Position numbers and translations under genes: made by a program | DNA from: Halanaerobiales bacterium | Lineage (GTDB): Bacteria > Bacillota_F > Halanaerobiia > DY22613 | Length of the DNA: 12,464 bases | Direction: 5' to 3' | Assembly (NCBI GenBank): GCA_023128035.1 | Contig: JAGMES010000116.1 | Span: 1-12,464 of the forward strand | The notes under the pieces: model-generated | What the model was told of the DNA's origin: nothing | The model's database searches: none | What the model saw: the letters and a program-made list of their open reading frames with translations, nothing else | Part shown: in pieces, positions 6,226 through 12,464 of the stretch | Layout: every line of letters begins with the position of its first letter | How positions within the stretch are numbered: position 1 is the first letter of the stretch

Positions 6226-6674
6226 AAGAAGGCAAAGCACCTGCCACTATAAATAGGTATATTTCTTCACTTAAATTAGTCCTAAACCTTGCTTGGAAAA
6301 AGTGGGAAGTGATTGATCGTATTCCATACATTGAAGTATTACCAGAAAATAATACGAGAGATAGATTTCTGACATATGCTGAAGAAGAAAAGCAATTTAA
6401 TTATAGTAAAAACAGAGATTTCACTTCTAGAGCAATTCATTTAAAAAAGGAGCAAACAAAATCAAAAAAAACCCGCACTGTGCCAATGACAGAGCGTGTA
6501 TATGAAATTCTTTGGCGAAGACGGTCTTTAGGGGAATATCCATTAAATCTACCTCACAGAAGAGCTTTGAAAATCTGGAATAAGGCAAAAAAAGCCATAG
6601 GATTTGGTGATGATAAAAACTTCCTCATTCACACATTAAGACATACTTTTTTTTCTTCTCCTTGCGGAAAATAA
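6156..6674 (+). pseudogene. Tyrosine recombinase (phage integrase), truncated at both ends and internally deleted
   Basis: Relic of the enzyme that integrated the phage. In frame 3, from about 6156, GRLFDEIKAGNVSDLQYKF and APATINRYISSLKLVLNLAW represent the SAM-like core-binding domain. LPENNTRDRFLTYAEEE opens the catalytic domain. The following part, with the first catalytic Arg, is missing: the protein jumps to SRAIHLKKEQTKSKKTRTVPMTERVYEIL, where Lys of the beta-hairpin is present. IHTLRHTFFSS supplies the HxLRH box, but the chain then ends in the PHP gene fragment, so the terminal catalytic Tyr is lost. The N-terminal arm-binding domain is also absent, replaced by the HTH gene. It cannot be active. 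Confidence 0.85.
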
Positions 6675-6979
6675 CATATCTCCAGTCCAATTTTGATAGG
6701 ATACCCTTTCCTTTTTGCATCATTTAAAAACTCTACATAATCCTGAACAAGAATATTTGACTTCCTACTTTCAATCCGTTTTTTCTGAAAATCACCTAAA
6801 TCACCATCATCTTGAATAACATTATCATAGAGAAAACTAAACTCTTTTAACCGATGAGAATGTTCTACTATTTCTATTTCAGAGATATTATTCTTTTCTG
6901 CTGTCTCTAAAAATTTGTCTAACCAATCATATGTATATGGACCCCGCTCAATATGAACATGATAATCAGTTAACATCAT
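6629..6979 (-). pseudogene. PHP-domain phosphoesterase (HisJ-like), 5' fragment
   Basis: N-terminal part of a PHP-family hydrolase, a family that includes histidinol phosphatase HisJ. DYHVH (residues 5-9) supplies the first metal-binding His pair, EHSH (39-42) another ligand motif, and IGLEICYFPQGEE (97-109) the usual GLE region. The remaining half of the barrel and the later His/Asp ligands are absent. The last residues (KVCLNV) are the antisense of the integrase HTLRHT codons, so the natural gene ends at about 6655. A GGGGAG site lies close to the ATGs; the second ATG at 6976 has the better spacing. Family is clear, true substrate unknown; the fragment is not functional. Confidence 0.75.
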
Positions 6980-6991
6980 TACTCCCCTTTT

Positions 6992-7141
6992 CTAACAATC
7001 AATAATATTACCTCTTATAACTCCTTTTATCTTCGCCCAGTTAAGCAAAAAATCCTTGTAATTTTGCAAAAATAAAAGAGAGAATTTTTCATCTCCCTTA
7101 TATAGTCCAATATATTCAATTAGTAAGTCGTTAAATTTCAA
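6992..7141 (-). CDS. Small ORF overlapping the end of the chaperone gene
   Basis: A 49-codon ORF starting at TTG (7141), eleven bases inside the chaperone gene, with AGGAT four bases before it, so it may be translationally coupled. The peptide (MKFNDLLIEYIGLYKGDEKF at the start, then LQNYKDFLLNWAKIKG) has a balanced amino acid composition in an A/T-rich stretch that would otherwise favour stops. It could be a real small gene or the end of an older one. No family recognised. The PHP fragment follows twelve bases after it. Confidence 0.35.
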   Translation of the reverse strand: MKFNDLLIEYIGLYKGDEKFSLLFLQNYKDFLLNWAKIKGVIRGNIIDC

Positions 7142-7907
7142 AACTATCCTGATAGGTGAAAATAGTTTCTTCGTCGTGATTAAACACCATTTTTATTGTA
7201 TATTTTCCTTTTTGAGCGAATTCTGTAACGTATTCAAAAGTTTTTGTTAAATCTCTATGTACTGCAAAATCTCTAACTAAATCTTCTATTACTAGTTGTC
7301 GGTTACTATCAAAAATTAAAATACTTACATCTGTCAATAGATGAGAATTTCCTAAGTTTACAAAATCACCTTTTATGGTTAACTGATTTTCTATACATTC
7401 AATTTCAACATCTTTTAAATTCCCTCTATGAGTTATATTTCCTGTTTGCCCATAAAGGTTTATGCCAATTTTAGTTAAAAGTTGAAAGTTCATTAAAACA
7501 CCTTCGACCTCTGTTGCTTCTGCACTCTTATCATATAACTCCTCAACATATAAGTAACAACGGTATTCGCCATCTTCTAAATCATTTGGTGGCCTTACTG
7601 AAAAACGAATTACTTTCTGATCGCCTGGATTAAGACTAACAAGACGAGGATAGACTATCACCCAATCTCCAAGGTATTGTTCTGGCGCTTGATCTGTTGC
7701 TACCTCAGTATAAATTTTAAAACGAACAGCTTTATCAGAAACATTAGTAACGATTGTTTCTTGAGTATTTGATTGATCTATTCTAAAAACAAAACGATGT
7801 GGCGCAACCTGTAATGCAATTGCAGAAGCCATATCACTAAAAATAAAGGTTATTATAAGTAAAATTGCCAGACACATAAATATTGAACAATGTTTTAACT
7901 TTTCCAT
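7131..7907 (-). CDS. PapD-like periplasmic pilus chaperone
   Basis: A 258-residue secreted protein; GGAGGAAGAG stands eight bases before the ATG. The signal peptide is residues 1-29 (hydrophobic LAILLIITFIF, end MASA). The mature protein starts like PapD-family proteins (LQVAPHRFVF), with TNVSDKAVRFKI as the conserved N-x-S strand and VIVYPRLVSLNPGDQKVIRF (84-102) plus the RPP turn as the family's core motif. GEYRCYLYVEE lies where the following strand is expected. In the family these chaperones hold subunits by donor-strand complementation and deliver them to the usher. The C-terminal half is divergent and can only be called a beta domain. Neighbours are the pilin upstream and the usher further up. 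Family fairly firm, class unclear. Confidence 0.75.
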   Translation of the reverse strand: MEKLKHCSIFMCLAILLIITFIFSDMASAIALQVAPHRFVFRIDQSNTQETIVTNVSDKAVRFKIYTEVATDQAPEQYLGDWVIVYPRLVSLNPGDQKVIRFSVRPPNDLEDGEYRCYLYVEELYDKSAEATEVEGVLMNFQLLTKIGINLYGQTGNITHRGNLKDVEIECIENQLTIKGDFVNLGNSHLLTDVSILIFDSNRQLVIEDLVRDFAVHRDLTKTFEYVTEFAQKGKYTIKMVFNHDEETIFTYQDSFEI

Positions 7908-7933
7908 ATTACTCTTCCTCCATCCTAAATTCT

Positions 7934-7971
7934 TTTTTTAAAAAAGGTAGACCTGCATAATGCAGGTCTAC
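7934..7971 (-). terminator. Intercistronic rho-independent terminator after the pilin
   Basis: GTAGACCTGCA (7947-7957) and TGCAGGTCTAC (7961-7971) form a perfect 11-bp stem with a three-base loop; on the minus strand CCTTTTTT follows. It sits between the pilin stop (8012) and the chaperone start (7907) on the same strand, so it probably attenuates read-through or stabilises the pilin mRNA 3' end. Confidence 0.85.
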
Positions 7972-8011
7972 TTAATGTAACAGTTAAAAATATCTAGTCT
8001 CTTTGTATAAT

Positions 8012-8491
8012 TTAGAAATGATAAGCTACAGTCAAAGTAGCGGAACCAGTATATTCGCCGGAAGAAATATCCATACCAATTGCTTCAAGAGTAGCACCTA
8101 CATTAAAAGCGCCAACTCCATTAACGAGATTACCAATATTACCAGATAGATCAGTTGTAAAATTATATACGTTTAAAACGTGCTCACCATTAGTGATAGT
8201 TGCAGAAGGTGGTAATGTTACAATATAAGCTAAGTTTCCTTCACCAGTAAGTGTAAAGGAAGCAGCAGTAGTTCCAGTTGCTGGGTTAGCAGGATCTACC
8301 ATAGTTGCTGCGTCACCTTTGTAAACTCTACCAAAGTCTAAAATAGTACCTTCACCGTCTAAACCTCCACCAATAATTACGAGTTGTGAAAGAATTTCTG
8401 CTCTAATACCAAAGTCAATATCCGCTGCCATTACACTACTCGCACACAAAACAACCATCATAGCACATAATAAAACTAAACTTTTTTTCAT
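8012..8491 (-). CDS. DUF4402-like secreted subunit, probable major pilin
   Basis: A 159-residue protein with GAGGAGAGAG before its ATG. The signal peptide is residues 1-22 (MKKSLVLLCAMMVVLC, ending SSVMA). The mature part shows the DUF4402 pattern: a start around LSQLVII, a LDFGRV turn, DPANPAT, then SFTLTGEGNLAYIVTLP, NFTTDLSG, a VGATLEAIG segment and the closing SGEYTGSATLTVAY. DUF4402 proteins are small beta-sandwich subunits often encoded with pilus chaperones and ushers, as here. No Cys is present in the mature protein. A strong terminator follows the gene, which suits a highly expressed structural subunit. I infer that it is polymerised by the neighbouring usher. Confidence 0.8.
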   Translation of the reverse strand: MKKSLVLLCAMMVVLCASSVMAADIDFGIRAEILSQLVIIGGGLDGEGTILDFGRVYKGDAATMVDPANPATGTTAASFTLTGEGNLAYIVTLPPSATITNGEHVLNVYNFTTDLSGNIGNLVNGVGAFNVGATLEAIGMDISSGEYTGSATLTVAYHF

Positions 8492-8511
8492 TTTACTCTC
8501 TCCTCTGTTTT

Positions 8512-8650
8512 TCGAATTTTTTTGTTAAAACATTTTGAAACTTAAACTGAAGCATTTTGAGCGCTTATCATTTGTTAAACCTGACAACAAAATTACCTAA
8601 AGAAAGAATATCATTATTACTAATATTGATAATTTGTTAATTTTAATCAA
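8512..8650 (-). promoter_or_regulatory. Upstream region of the pilin gene with repeated motifs
   Basis: TTTGTTAA occurs three times (8521-8528, 8571-8578, 8633-8640) and CATTTTGA twice (8531-8538, 8553-8560), 22 bp apart, two helical turns. LytTR regulators bind direct repeats with about that spacing, so this is a candidate target of the LytTR gene next door. A possible minus-strand promoter is TTAACA (8640-8635) and AATAAT (8618-8613), with 16 bases between. Confidence 0.4.
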
Positions 8651-8885
8651 CAATCTGGACCTTGCGGGGTTAATCCCAAATTATTAGATTTACTGGATCA
8701 ACAATGGTTTAAGCATAATTTTGATATTCTACTAAAAACAAATCCATTATCGGCTAACAAAAGAATTAAGCTCAAGTTTACAGCCTTGTCCTCAAAGCAG
8801 TGAATGCTTCTCTGTACGATCAGAAAGGAACCATCAAAGCAGATGCTTACATGAATCCTCCCCTCATTTTTCACCTCCTTTCAAT
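8640..8885 (+). other. Possible degenerate coding fragment in the 8492-9125 gap
   Basis: The rest of the gap has no intact gene. On the + strand one frame reads CGVNPKLLDLLDQQWFKHNF until the TGA at 8801-8803. Another frame then reads LVLKAVNASLYDQKGTIKAD to about 8850. Both look protein-like in composition, but no start is convincing and no family recognised. On the minus strand, AAAGGAGGTG precedes ATG-AGG-GGA-GGA-TTC-ATG-TAA (near 8869-8849), a textbook ribosome binding site with only a six-codon frame, perhaps the start of a lost gene. Confidence 0.25.
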
Positions 8886-9125
8886 AAAGTAAGTTAATCT
8901 CCAAACCAGAAATTTTATTTTTCTGGTAGAAGGCTTATTTCACATCCATTCCTACGCTTAACATTTTTCTGTATTGTCTTGTTACTAAATAAATTCTATA
9001 TTATTAATCATTATCCTTCCACATATACTTAAATTTCCATAATTTTGGGTCGAATAGCCGCAATTATTTCTTTTCGAACCATTTTTTTAAAATTTACTTT
9101 ATTCTTACTTTAAAGCGTTATTTTT

Positions 9126-9476
9126 TTATAACATTATTCCTTCAAGATATAATCGGTCACAAAAACCTGAATAGCGTTCTCGACTTATATAAGCTTTTTT
9201 ATCTCCACGGAAAAAATTAATCATATATGATCTATCCCCTATTACTTCAATTTCACTCACATTAGCTAAATTCACTAAATAACTCCTATGAGTTCTATAA
9301 AAATTGCTATTATTAATTTTCTTTTCTACATTGCTTAGAGTTGAATAAATTTCAATCTGATTATTGAATGTATGAATTATAACTTTGGTGGATAATCTTT
9401 CAAAGAAGAGTATTTCACGAAATTTAACTATTTTTTTGACATTTTGCTCTGATATAACCAAGTATGATTTTTTCAT
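9126..9476 (-). CDS. Stand-alone LytTR DNA-binding regulator
   Basis: About 116 residues from the ATG at 9476; the ATG at 9485 is only two bases after the GTAGGAG site, so the downstream one is better spaced (about 11 bases). The whole protein is one LytTR domain: EILFFERLSTKVIIHTFNNQ, a SNVEKKI helix, then FYRTHRSYLVNLANVSEIE (residues about 59-77 counted from 9476), and AYISRERYSGF at the end. LytTR domains bind direct repeats in promoters and mostly control surface, virulence or competence genes. There is no receiver domain, so phosphorylation is unlikely. Position between usher and pilin suggests local control of the pilus locus. Confidence 0.85.
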   Translation of the reverse strand: MKKSYLVISEQNVKKIVKFREILFFERLSTKVIIHTFNNQIEIYSTLSNVEKKINNSNFYRTHRSYLVNLANVSEIEVIGDRSYMINFFRGDKKAYISRERYSGFCDRLYLEGIML

Positions 9477-9609
9477 TTTTTTCATCACTCCTACATTTTT
9501 TCTATAATTATGATTTTGATTTTTTTTTGTGTTTTCCTGCCACATTTTCGTATTCACCCGATAACTGTGCACCAATAACCGATTTTTTTCTTTTTTGCCC
9601 CTTTTATGT

Positions 9610-9615
9610 ATTATA
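9610..9615 (-). promoter_or_regulatory. Possible -10 box of the LytTR gene
   Basis: On the minus strand TATAAT (9615-9610) lies just past the usher terminator, giving a leader of about 125 bases before the LytTR start. The -35 side (TTCACT, about 19 bases upstream) is poor and lies in the terminator stem. Confidence 0.3.
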
Positions 9616-9623
9616 TTAAATCA

Positions 9624-9656
9624 TAAAAAAACGTAGTGAACTTTATCGCCACTACG
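9624..9656 (-). terminator. Rho-independent terminator of the usher gene
   Basis: On the minus strand CGTAGTG (9656-9650) pairs with CACTACG (9638-9632), and seven T follow. It begins directly at the usher stop codon (9660-9658). It separates the usher transcript from the LytTR gene. Confidence 0.8.
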
Positions 9657-9657
9657 C

Positions 9658-12288
9658 CTAATCAATATGAAAATCCATTCCATCAAACCATTCAGGTATC
9701 TCACCACACGGCATCTCCACTGTATAGGTTAAGGGTTGAAAGCTTAATTCATCCATATCTTCTGGGAATTTGACAGTCAATGTATATGTCCCAGGCAATA
9801 CCTGCTCAATCACATAAAAACCATCACACTCAGGATAACACCGATATACCTCTTCTCCTTCTTCATTTATTAATACAACTGCTATACTCCCTGATAAGTC
9901 CTTTATCAAGTTGTCATCTCCAATGAGATATCCGCTAAGTCCAGAACAAGGAACAACTCCGAAATCAAGTTGCATACCCGATGCAGGACATAATTCAACC
10001 CATATTTTTTCATCTATTGGAATATATAATGCATCAATAGTTGTTGCATCAACACCAAGACTAATCTCCTGACCAGAATATAAACCCTGAATTACATATC
10101 TACCCTCTTCATCTGTAGAACCTTTGGAATGGTTATCAACAAGAATACTTACATTAGGAAATGTTTTCTCTCCTTCATCCCATTTACTATTACCATTTAT
10201 ATCTAGATAAACTAAACCTTCTACCCATGCAGTATTCAAAGAACCCCTCTCTATTTTTTCGAAAGGCCATTTAGATTTACGTAATTCGGTTAAACTCAAG
10301 GAAAAACTCACTGAATTTTTGCTGACTGAACCTTTTAATAACATTGAATCAAATATCTTGTATTGTATCCCAACTGCGAAGTTTAACTTTTTCTTTTCAT
10401 AATACATAGTAAGTTTTAAATTTGCATTAGAAATATCATATTGTACATCTGCTGATAACTTAAGTTTATCAATGCCAAGCCGACTACTAAGAGAATAATT
10501 CAGTTGACTTTGTGAATTCTTCTTATTAATCAGATGAATGGTGAGATTAGGATCTTTGAAACCATTTTTTCGAAAAGTAACATCACCGTTTACATCCACA
10601 TTCATCAACTGCCCACCTGAATAAGAAAAACTGCCTTTAACCATATTACGCCATTCTTTATCAAACCCAATATTAAAAATATTTTGTAATTGTAAATCAC
10701 TTTGTAAGCTAATTCGATAACTATAATTAGTTTCAAATTGATGACGATAATAATCATCAAAATTATCTAATTGATATCTAAGATTGATATTTCGCCTTGA
10801 ACCACTTTTTAAAATTTCAGCTAAAACTTTATATTTTAAACCAAGAAGTTCATTATTAATTTTCACAACCTCTCGTGGAGTTGGGAAAATATCATAATAA
10901 CCCAATAAACCTAAATAAAAAGCATAACTTTTATATGCACTTTGTACCTCACCCAAATACGCACATCCTTTACCAGTCAGATTAAAATGTGTTTCTAAAT
11001 TAAAAATTGTAGATGATCGAAACTTATAAATCATCTCTCCACCTATATATTTCTCTTTTTTTTCATCTTCCTCAAAATATTCCAATGAACTCCCTACACT
11101 TAGACGTTGGTTCAAACCATAAATTCCTTTACAAGAAACAAATATACCATCTTTGCTTTTACCCAAACCTCCAAAATAAGTAAATTTCCCCTGAGAAAGT
11201 TGTTCATCTTTAGAAAGAACATATTGCTTTTTACGTAAAATTCTTCCTTCAGGTGTATAAACTATAATATCAAAAGCATTAAATGCCCCCTGAATATCTA
11301 CATCTGAAAAATTAAAAGTACCATCCTCTGCTTTCTGAAAACTAATAAGCGCTCCTCGATTATATAATTCAACCTCACTATCCGTTGGTACAGACCCATT
11401 CAAAGTTACTTCACCAAACTTATATTTAGCATCTTGATTTGCAAATGTAATTCCTTTAATCGCCTTTGTGCCTCTAAGCAACGGTGGAAAATCCAAGAAA
11501 CTAGATCCAATAACCACATTAGATAACATTGGTATATTGTTATATCGTAGCTTAAAATCATCAATTTTTAATTTTCCGTTTGCTAAAACTTCTACTCCAC
11601 TCGTTAAATCACCATACAATAATTGCCCAGCATATGTTATATCTAATCCAGAAACCTCTATCCCCTTTAAATTACCTGTAACATTTGTCTGATAAGTAAA
11701 GACACCAGGATTAAATATTGATCGCTGAGCTTTTTGTACATCTTTCACTACAGTTTGATTTTTTTTGAAGTATTCTTCCCGAATCTCTTTTCGCTCTTCT
11801 AACAATTGTGAAACCAGTTTAAATTTAGGCCTAATAGTCATTTGAAATTCAAAATCATCCCATTCCGCTTCCACAGGAAGCCAATTGTTTAATACTTCAT
11901 AGAAAATATAAATTTCTTCATTTTCTACGAAATATTGATCTGTTTTTGCATGAAAAATTTTTTCATTTTGTTTCATTTGACCAGTCTTAAGATCAAAATA
12001 ATAATAACTATTATCAGTCGGAATTAATCCAGTGATAAATTCTCCTTTCCAGTTAATCTCAAATAAATATAATTCTAATAATTCAAATACTCTACTTAGA
12101 GGTATATAAATATTTTGTTCTTCATCAATCCTAACTTCAAAAAAAGGATCAACAGAACAATTTTTTATTTCTATCATAATAAAACCAACCTCATAAGTTA
12201 TACTCTGATCTGCATTTACATCAGATACACTTGAGCACATAGTGAAAATGAAAATTATAATAACTATATATCTAATAATTTTTTCCAT
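9658..12288 (-). CDS. Outer-membrane usher-like protein with C-terminal SdrD_B/carboxypeptidase-like domains
   Basis: An 876-residue secreted protein, length typical for ushers. Residues 1-26 are a signal peptide. Residues about 45-155 form an N-terminal domain (FFEVRIDEEQNIYIPLSRVF; FEINWKGEFITGLIP) like the periplasmic domain of non-classical ushers, followed by a charged helix (160-190). The barrel starts near 195. IGSSFLDFPPLLRGTKAIKG (260-279), then NGSVPTDSEVELYNRGALIS (297-316), GTFNFSDVDIQG and VYTPEGR match the usher plug and its surroundings. Strands with alternating aromatic residues run to about 680. Residues about 689-780 (VYLDINGNSKWDEGE; STDEEGRYVIQGL) resemble SdrD_B/Cna-B-like domains, and 781-876 form a second beta domain. 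Ushers are pores that assemble chaperone-bound subunits. Its terminator directly follows; the ATG has GGAGG 24 bases upstream, which is too far. Confidence 0.75.
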   Translation of the reverse strand: MEKIIRYIVIIIFIFTMCSSVSDVNADQSITYEVGFIMIEIKNCSVDPFFEVRIDEEQNIYIPLSRVFELLELYLFEINWKGEFITGLIPTDNSYYYFDLKTGQMKQNEKIFHAKTDQYFVENEEIYIFYEVLNNWLPVEAEWDDFEFQMTIRPKFKLVSQLLEERKEIREEYFKKNQTVVKDVQKAQRSIFNPGVFTYQTNVTGNLKGIEVSGLDITYAGQLLYGDLTSGVEVLANGKLKIDDFKLRYNNIPMLSNVVIGSSFLDFPPLLRGTKAIKGITFANQDAKYKFGEVTLNGSVPTDSEVELYNRGALISFQKAEDGTFNFSDVDIQGAFNAFDIIVYTPEGRILRKKQYVLSKDEQLSQGKFTYFGGLGKSKDGIFVSCKGIYGLNQRLSVGSSLEYFEEDEKKEKYIGGEMIYKFRSSTIFNLETHFNLTGKGCAYLGEVQSAYKSYAFYLGLLGYYDIFPTPREVVKINNELLGLKYKVLAEILKSGSRRNINLRYQLDNFDDYYRHQFETNYSYRISLQSDLQLQNIFNIGFDKEWRNMVKGSFSYSGGQLMNVDVNGDVTFRKNGFKDPNLTIHLINKKNSQSQLNYSLSSRLGIDKLKLSADVQYDISNANLKLTMYYEKKKLNFAVGIQYKIFDSMLLKGSVSKNSVSFSLSLTELRKSKWPFEKIERGSLNTAWVEGLVYLDINGNSKWDEGEKTFPNVSILVDNHSKGSTDEEGRYVIQGLYSGQEISLGVDATTIDALYIPIDEKIWVELCPASGMQLDFGVVPCSGLSGYLIGDDNLIKDLSGSIAVVLINEEGEEVYRCYPECDGFYVIEQVLPGTYTLTVKFPEDMDELSFQPLTYTVEMPCGEIPEWFDGMDFHID

Positions 12289-12464
12289 AATAATTTATTT
12301 ACTATTACTTAACCTCCTTATCTATATATTAATTTTTTGTTATTATTTCTGTATCATTCTATTATATACATTATTTTTCCTCCTTTCTTTTATGATTGCC
12401 CAGTTTTTGAATTTAATTAGCCGAAAAAATTTAGTATCTAACCAATAAGTATGATTAGCCCACA
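12289..12464 (-). promoter_or_regulatory. Leader of the usher gene: -10 box, mini-ORF and distant ribosome binding site
   Basis: On the minus strand AAGGAGG (12385-12379) precedes a five-codon ORF, ATG-TAT-ATA-ATA-GAA-TGA (12371-12354), which overlaps a perfect TATAAT (12366-12361). AAGGAGG recurs at 12319-12313, 24 bases before the usher ATG, where an in-frame TAA stops any longer start. ATTAGCC occurs at 12416-12422 and 12454-12460. No good -35 box. So the region could hold a promoter, a leader peptide, or both. Confidence 0.35.

Noticed and set aside
6146..6331. 61-codon minus-strand ORF
   Set aside because: Antisense to the recognisable integrase remnant.
6640..6660. Attachment site core at the integrase end
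   Set aside because: Both flanking genes are truncated and no matching repeat was found by eye elsewhere in the window, so a deletion junction is simpler.
11468..11692. 74-codon + strand ORF
   Set aside because: Antisense to the usher coding sequence, with no ribosome binding site and no motif.
12242..12448. 68-codon + strand ORF, extremely rich in Ile and Leu
   Set aside because: It lies antisense to the usher start and its leader; the hydrophobic composition follows from A/T-rich antisense DNA and there is no ribosome binding site.

Overview
The window reads as chromosomal DNA of a low-GC, diderm (outer-membrane) Firmicute; a Negativicutes-like host is my inference. Ribosome binding sites are strong AGGAGG types. 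At the same time the right half encodes an outer-membrane usher, a periplasmic pilus chaperone and a pilin-like subunit, which need an outer membrane.

Left part (1-6674): a decayed prophage of T7-like (Autographiviridae-like) podovirus type. The late genes stand in T7 order on the + strand: tail fibre (broken), tail assembly chaperone, a small membrane protein in the holin position, small terminase, and large terminase (two frameshifts and a large internal deletion). After a terminator comes a two-gene, minus-strand cassette with its own strong promoter (3216-4046), probably a moron. It is followed by about 0.8 kb of non-coding DNA holding a sequence close to the SP6 RNA polymerase promoter, repeated TTCCAC half-sites with a composite palindrome, and a GT-rich tract. 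Then come early-type genes: two small unknown ORFs, a shortened ArdA antirestriction gene, a winged-helix DNA-binding protein and a tyrosine integrase remnant. The order (large terminase, then non-coding, then antirestriction gene) suggests that the two phage genome ends are joined here.

Junction (about 6650): the integrase stops just after its HxLRH box and runs into the 3' end of a convergent PHP-domain gene that is also truncated, so a deletion fused phage and host DNA.

Right part (6992-12464, minus strand): a pilus locus in transcription order usher-like protein (876 aa with C-terminal SdrD_B/carboxypeptidase-regulatory-like domains), terminator, stand-alone LytTR regulator, a long intergenic region with repeated motifs, DUF4402-like pilin, an intercistronic hairpin terminator, PapD-like chaperone, and a 49-codon ORF overlapping its end. 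The likely scheme is that the pilin is secreted, held by the chaperone, and exported or assembled through the usher, with the LytTR protein switching the locus. The strong terminator after the pilin would keep the subunit in excess over the chaperone.
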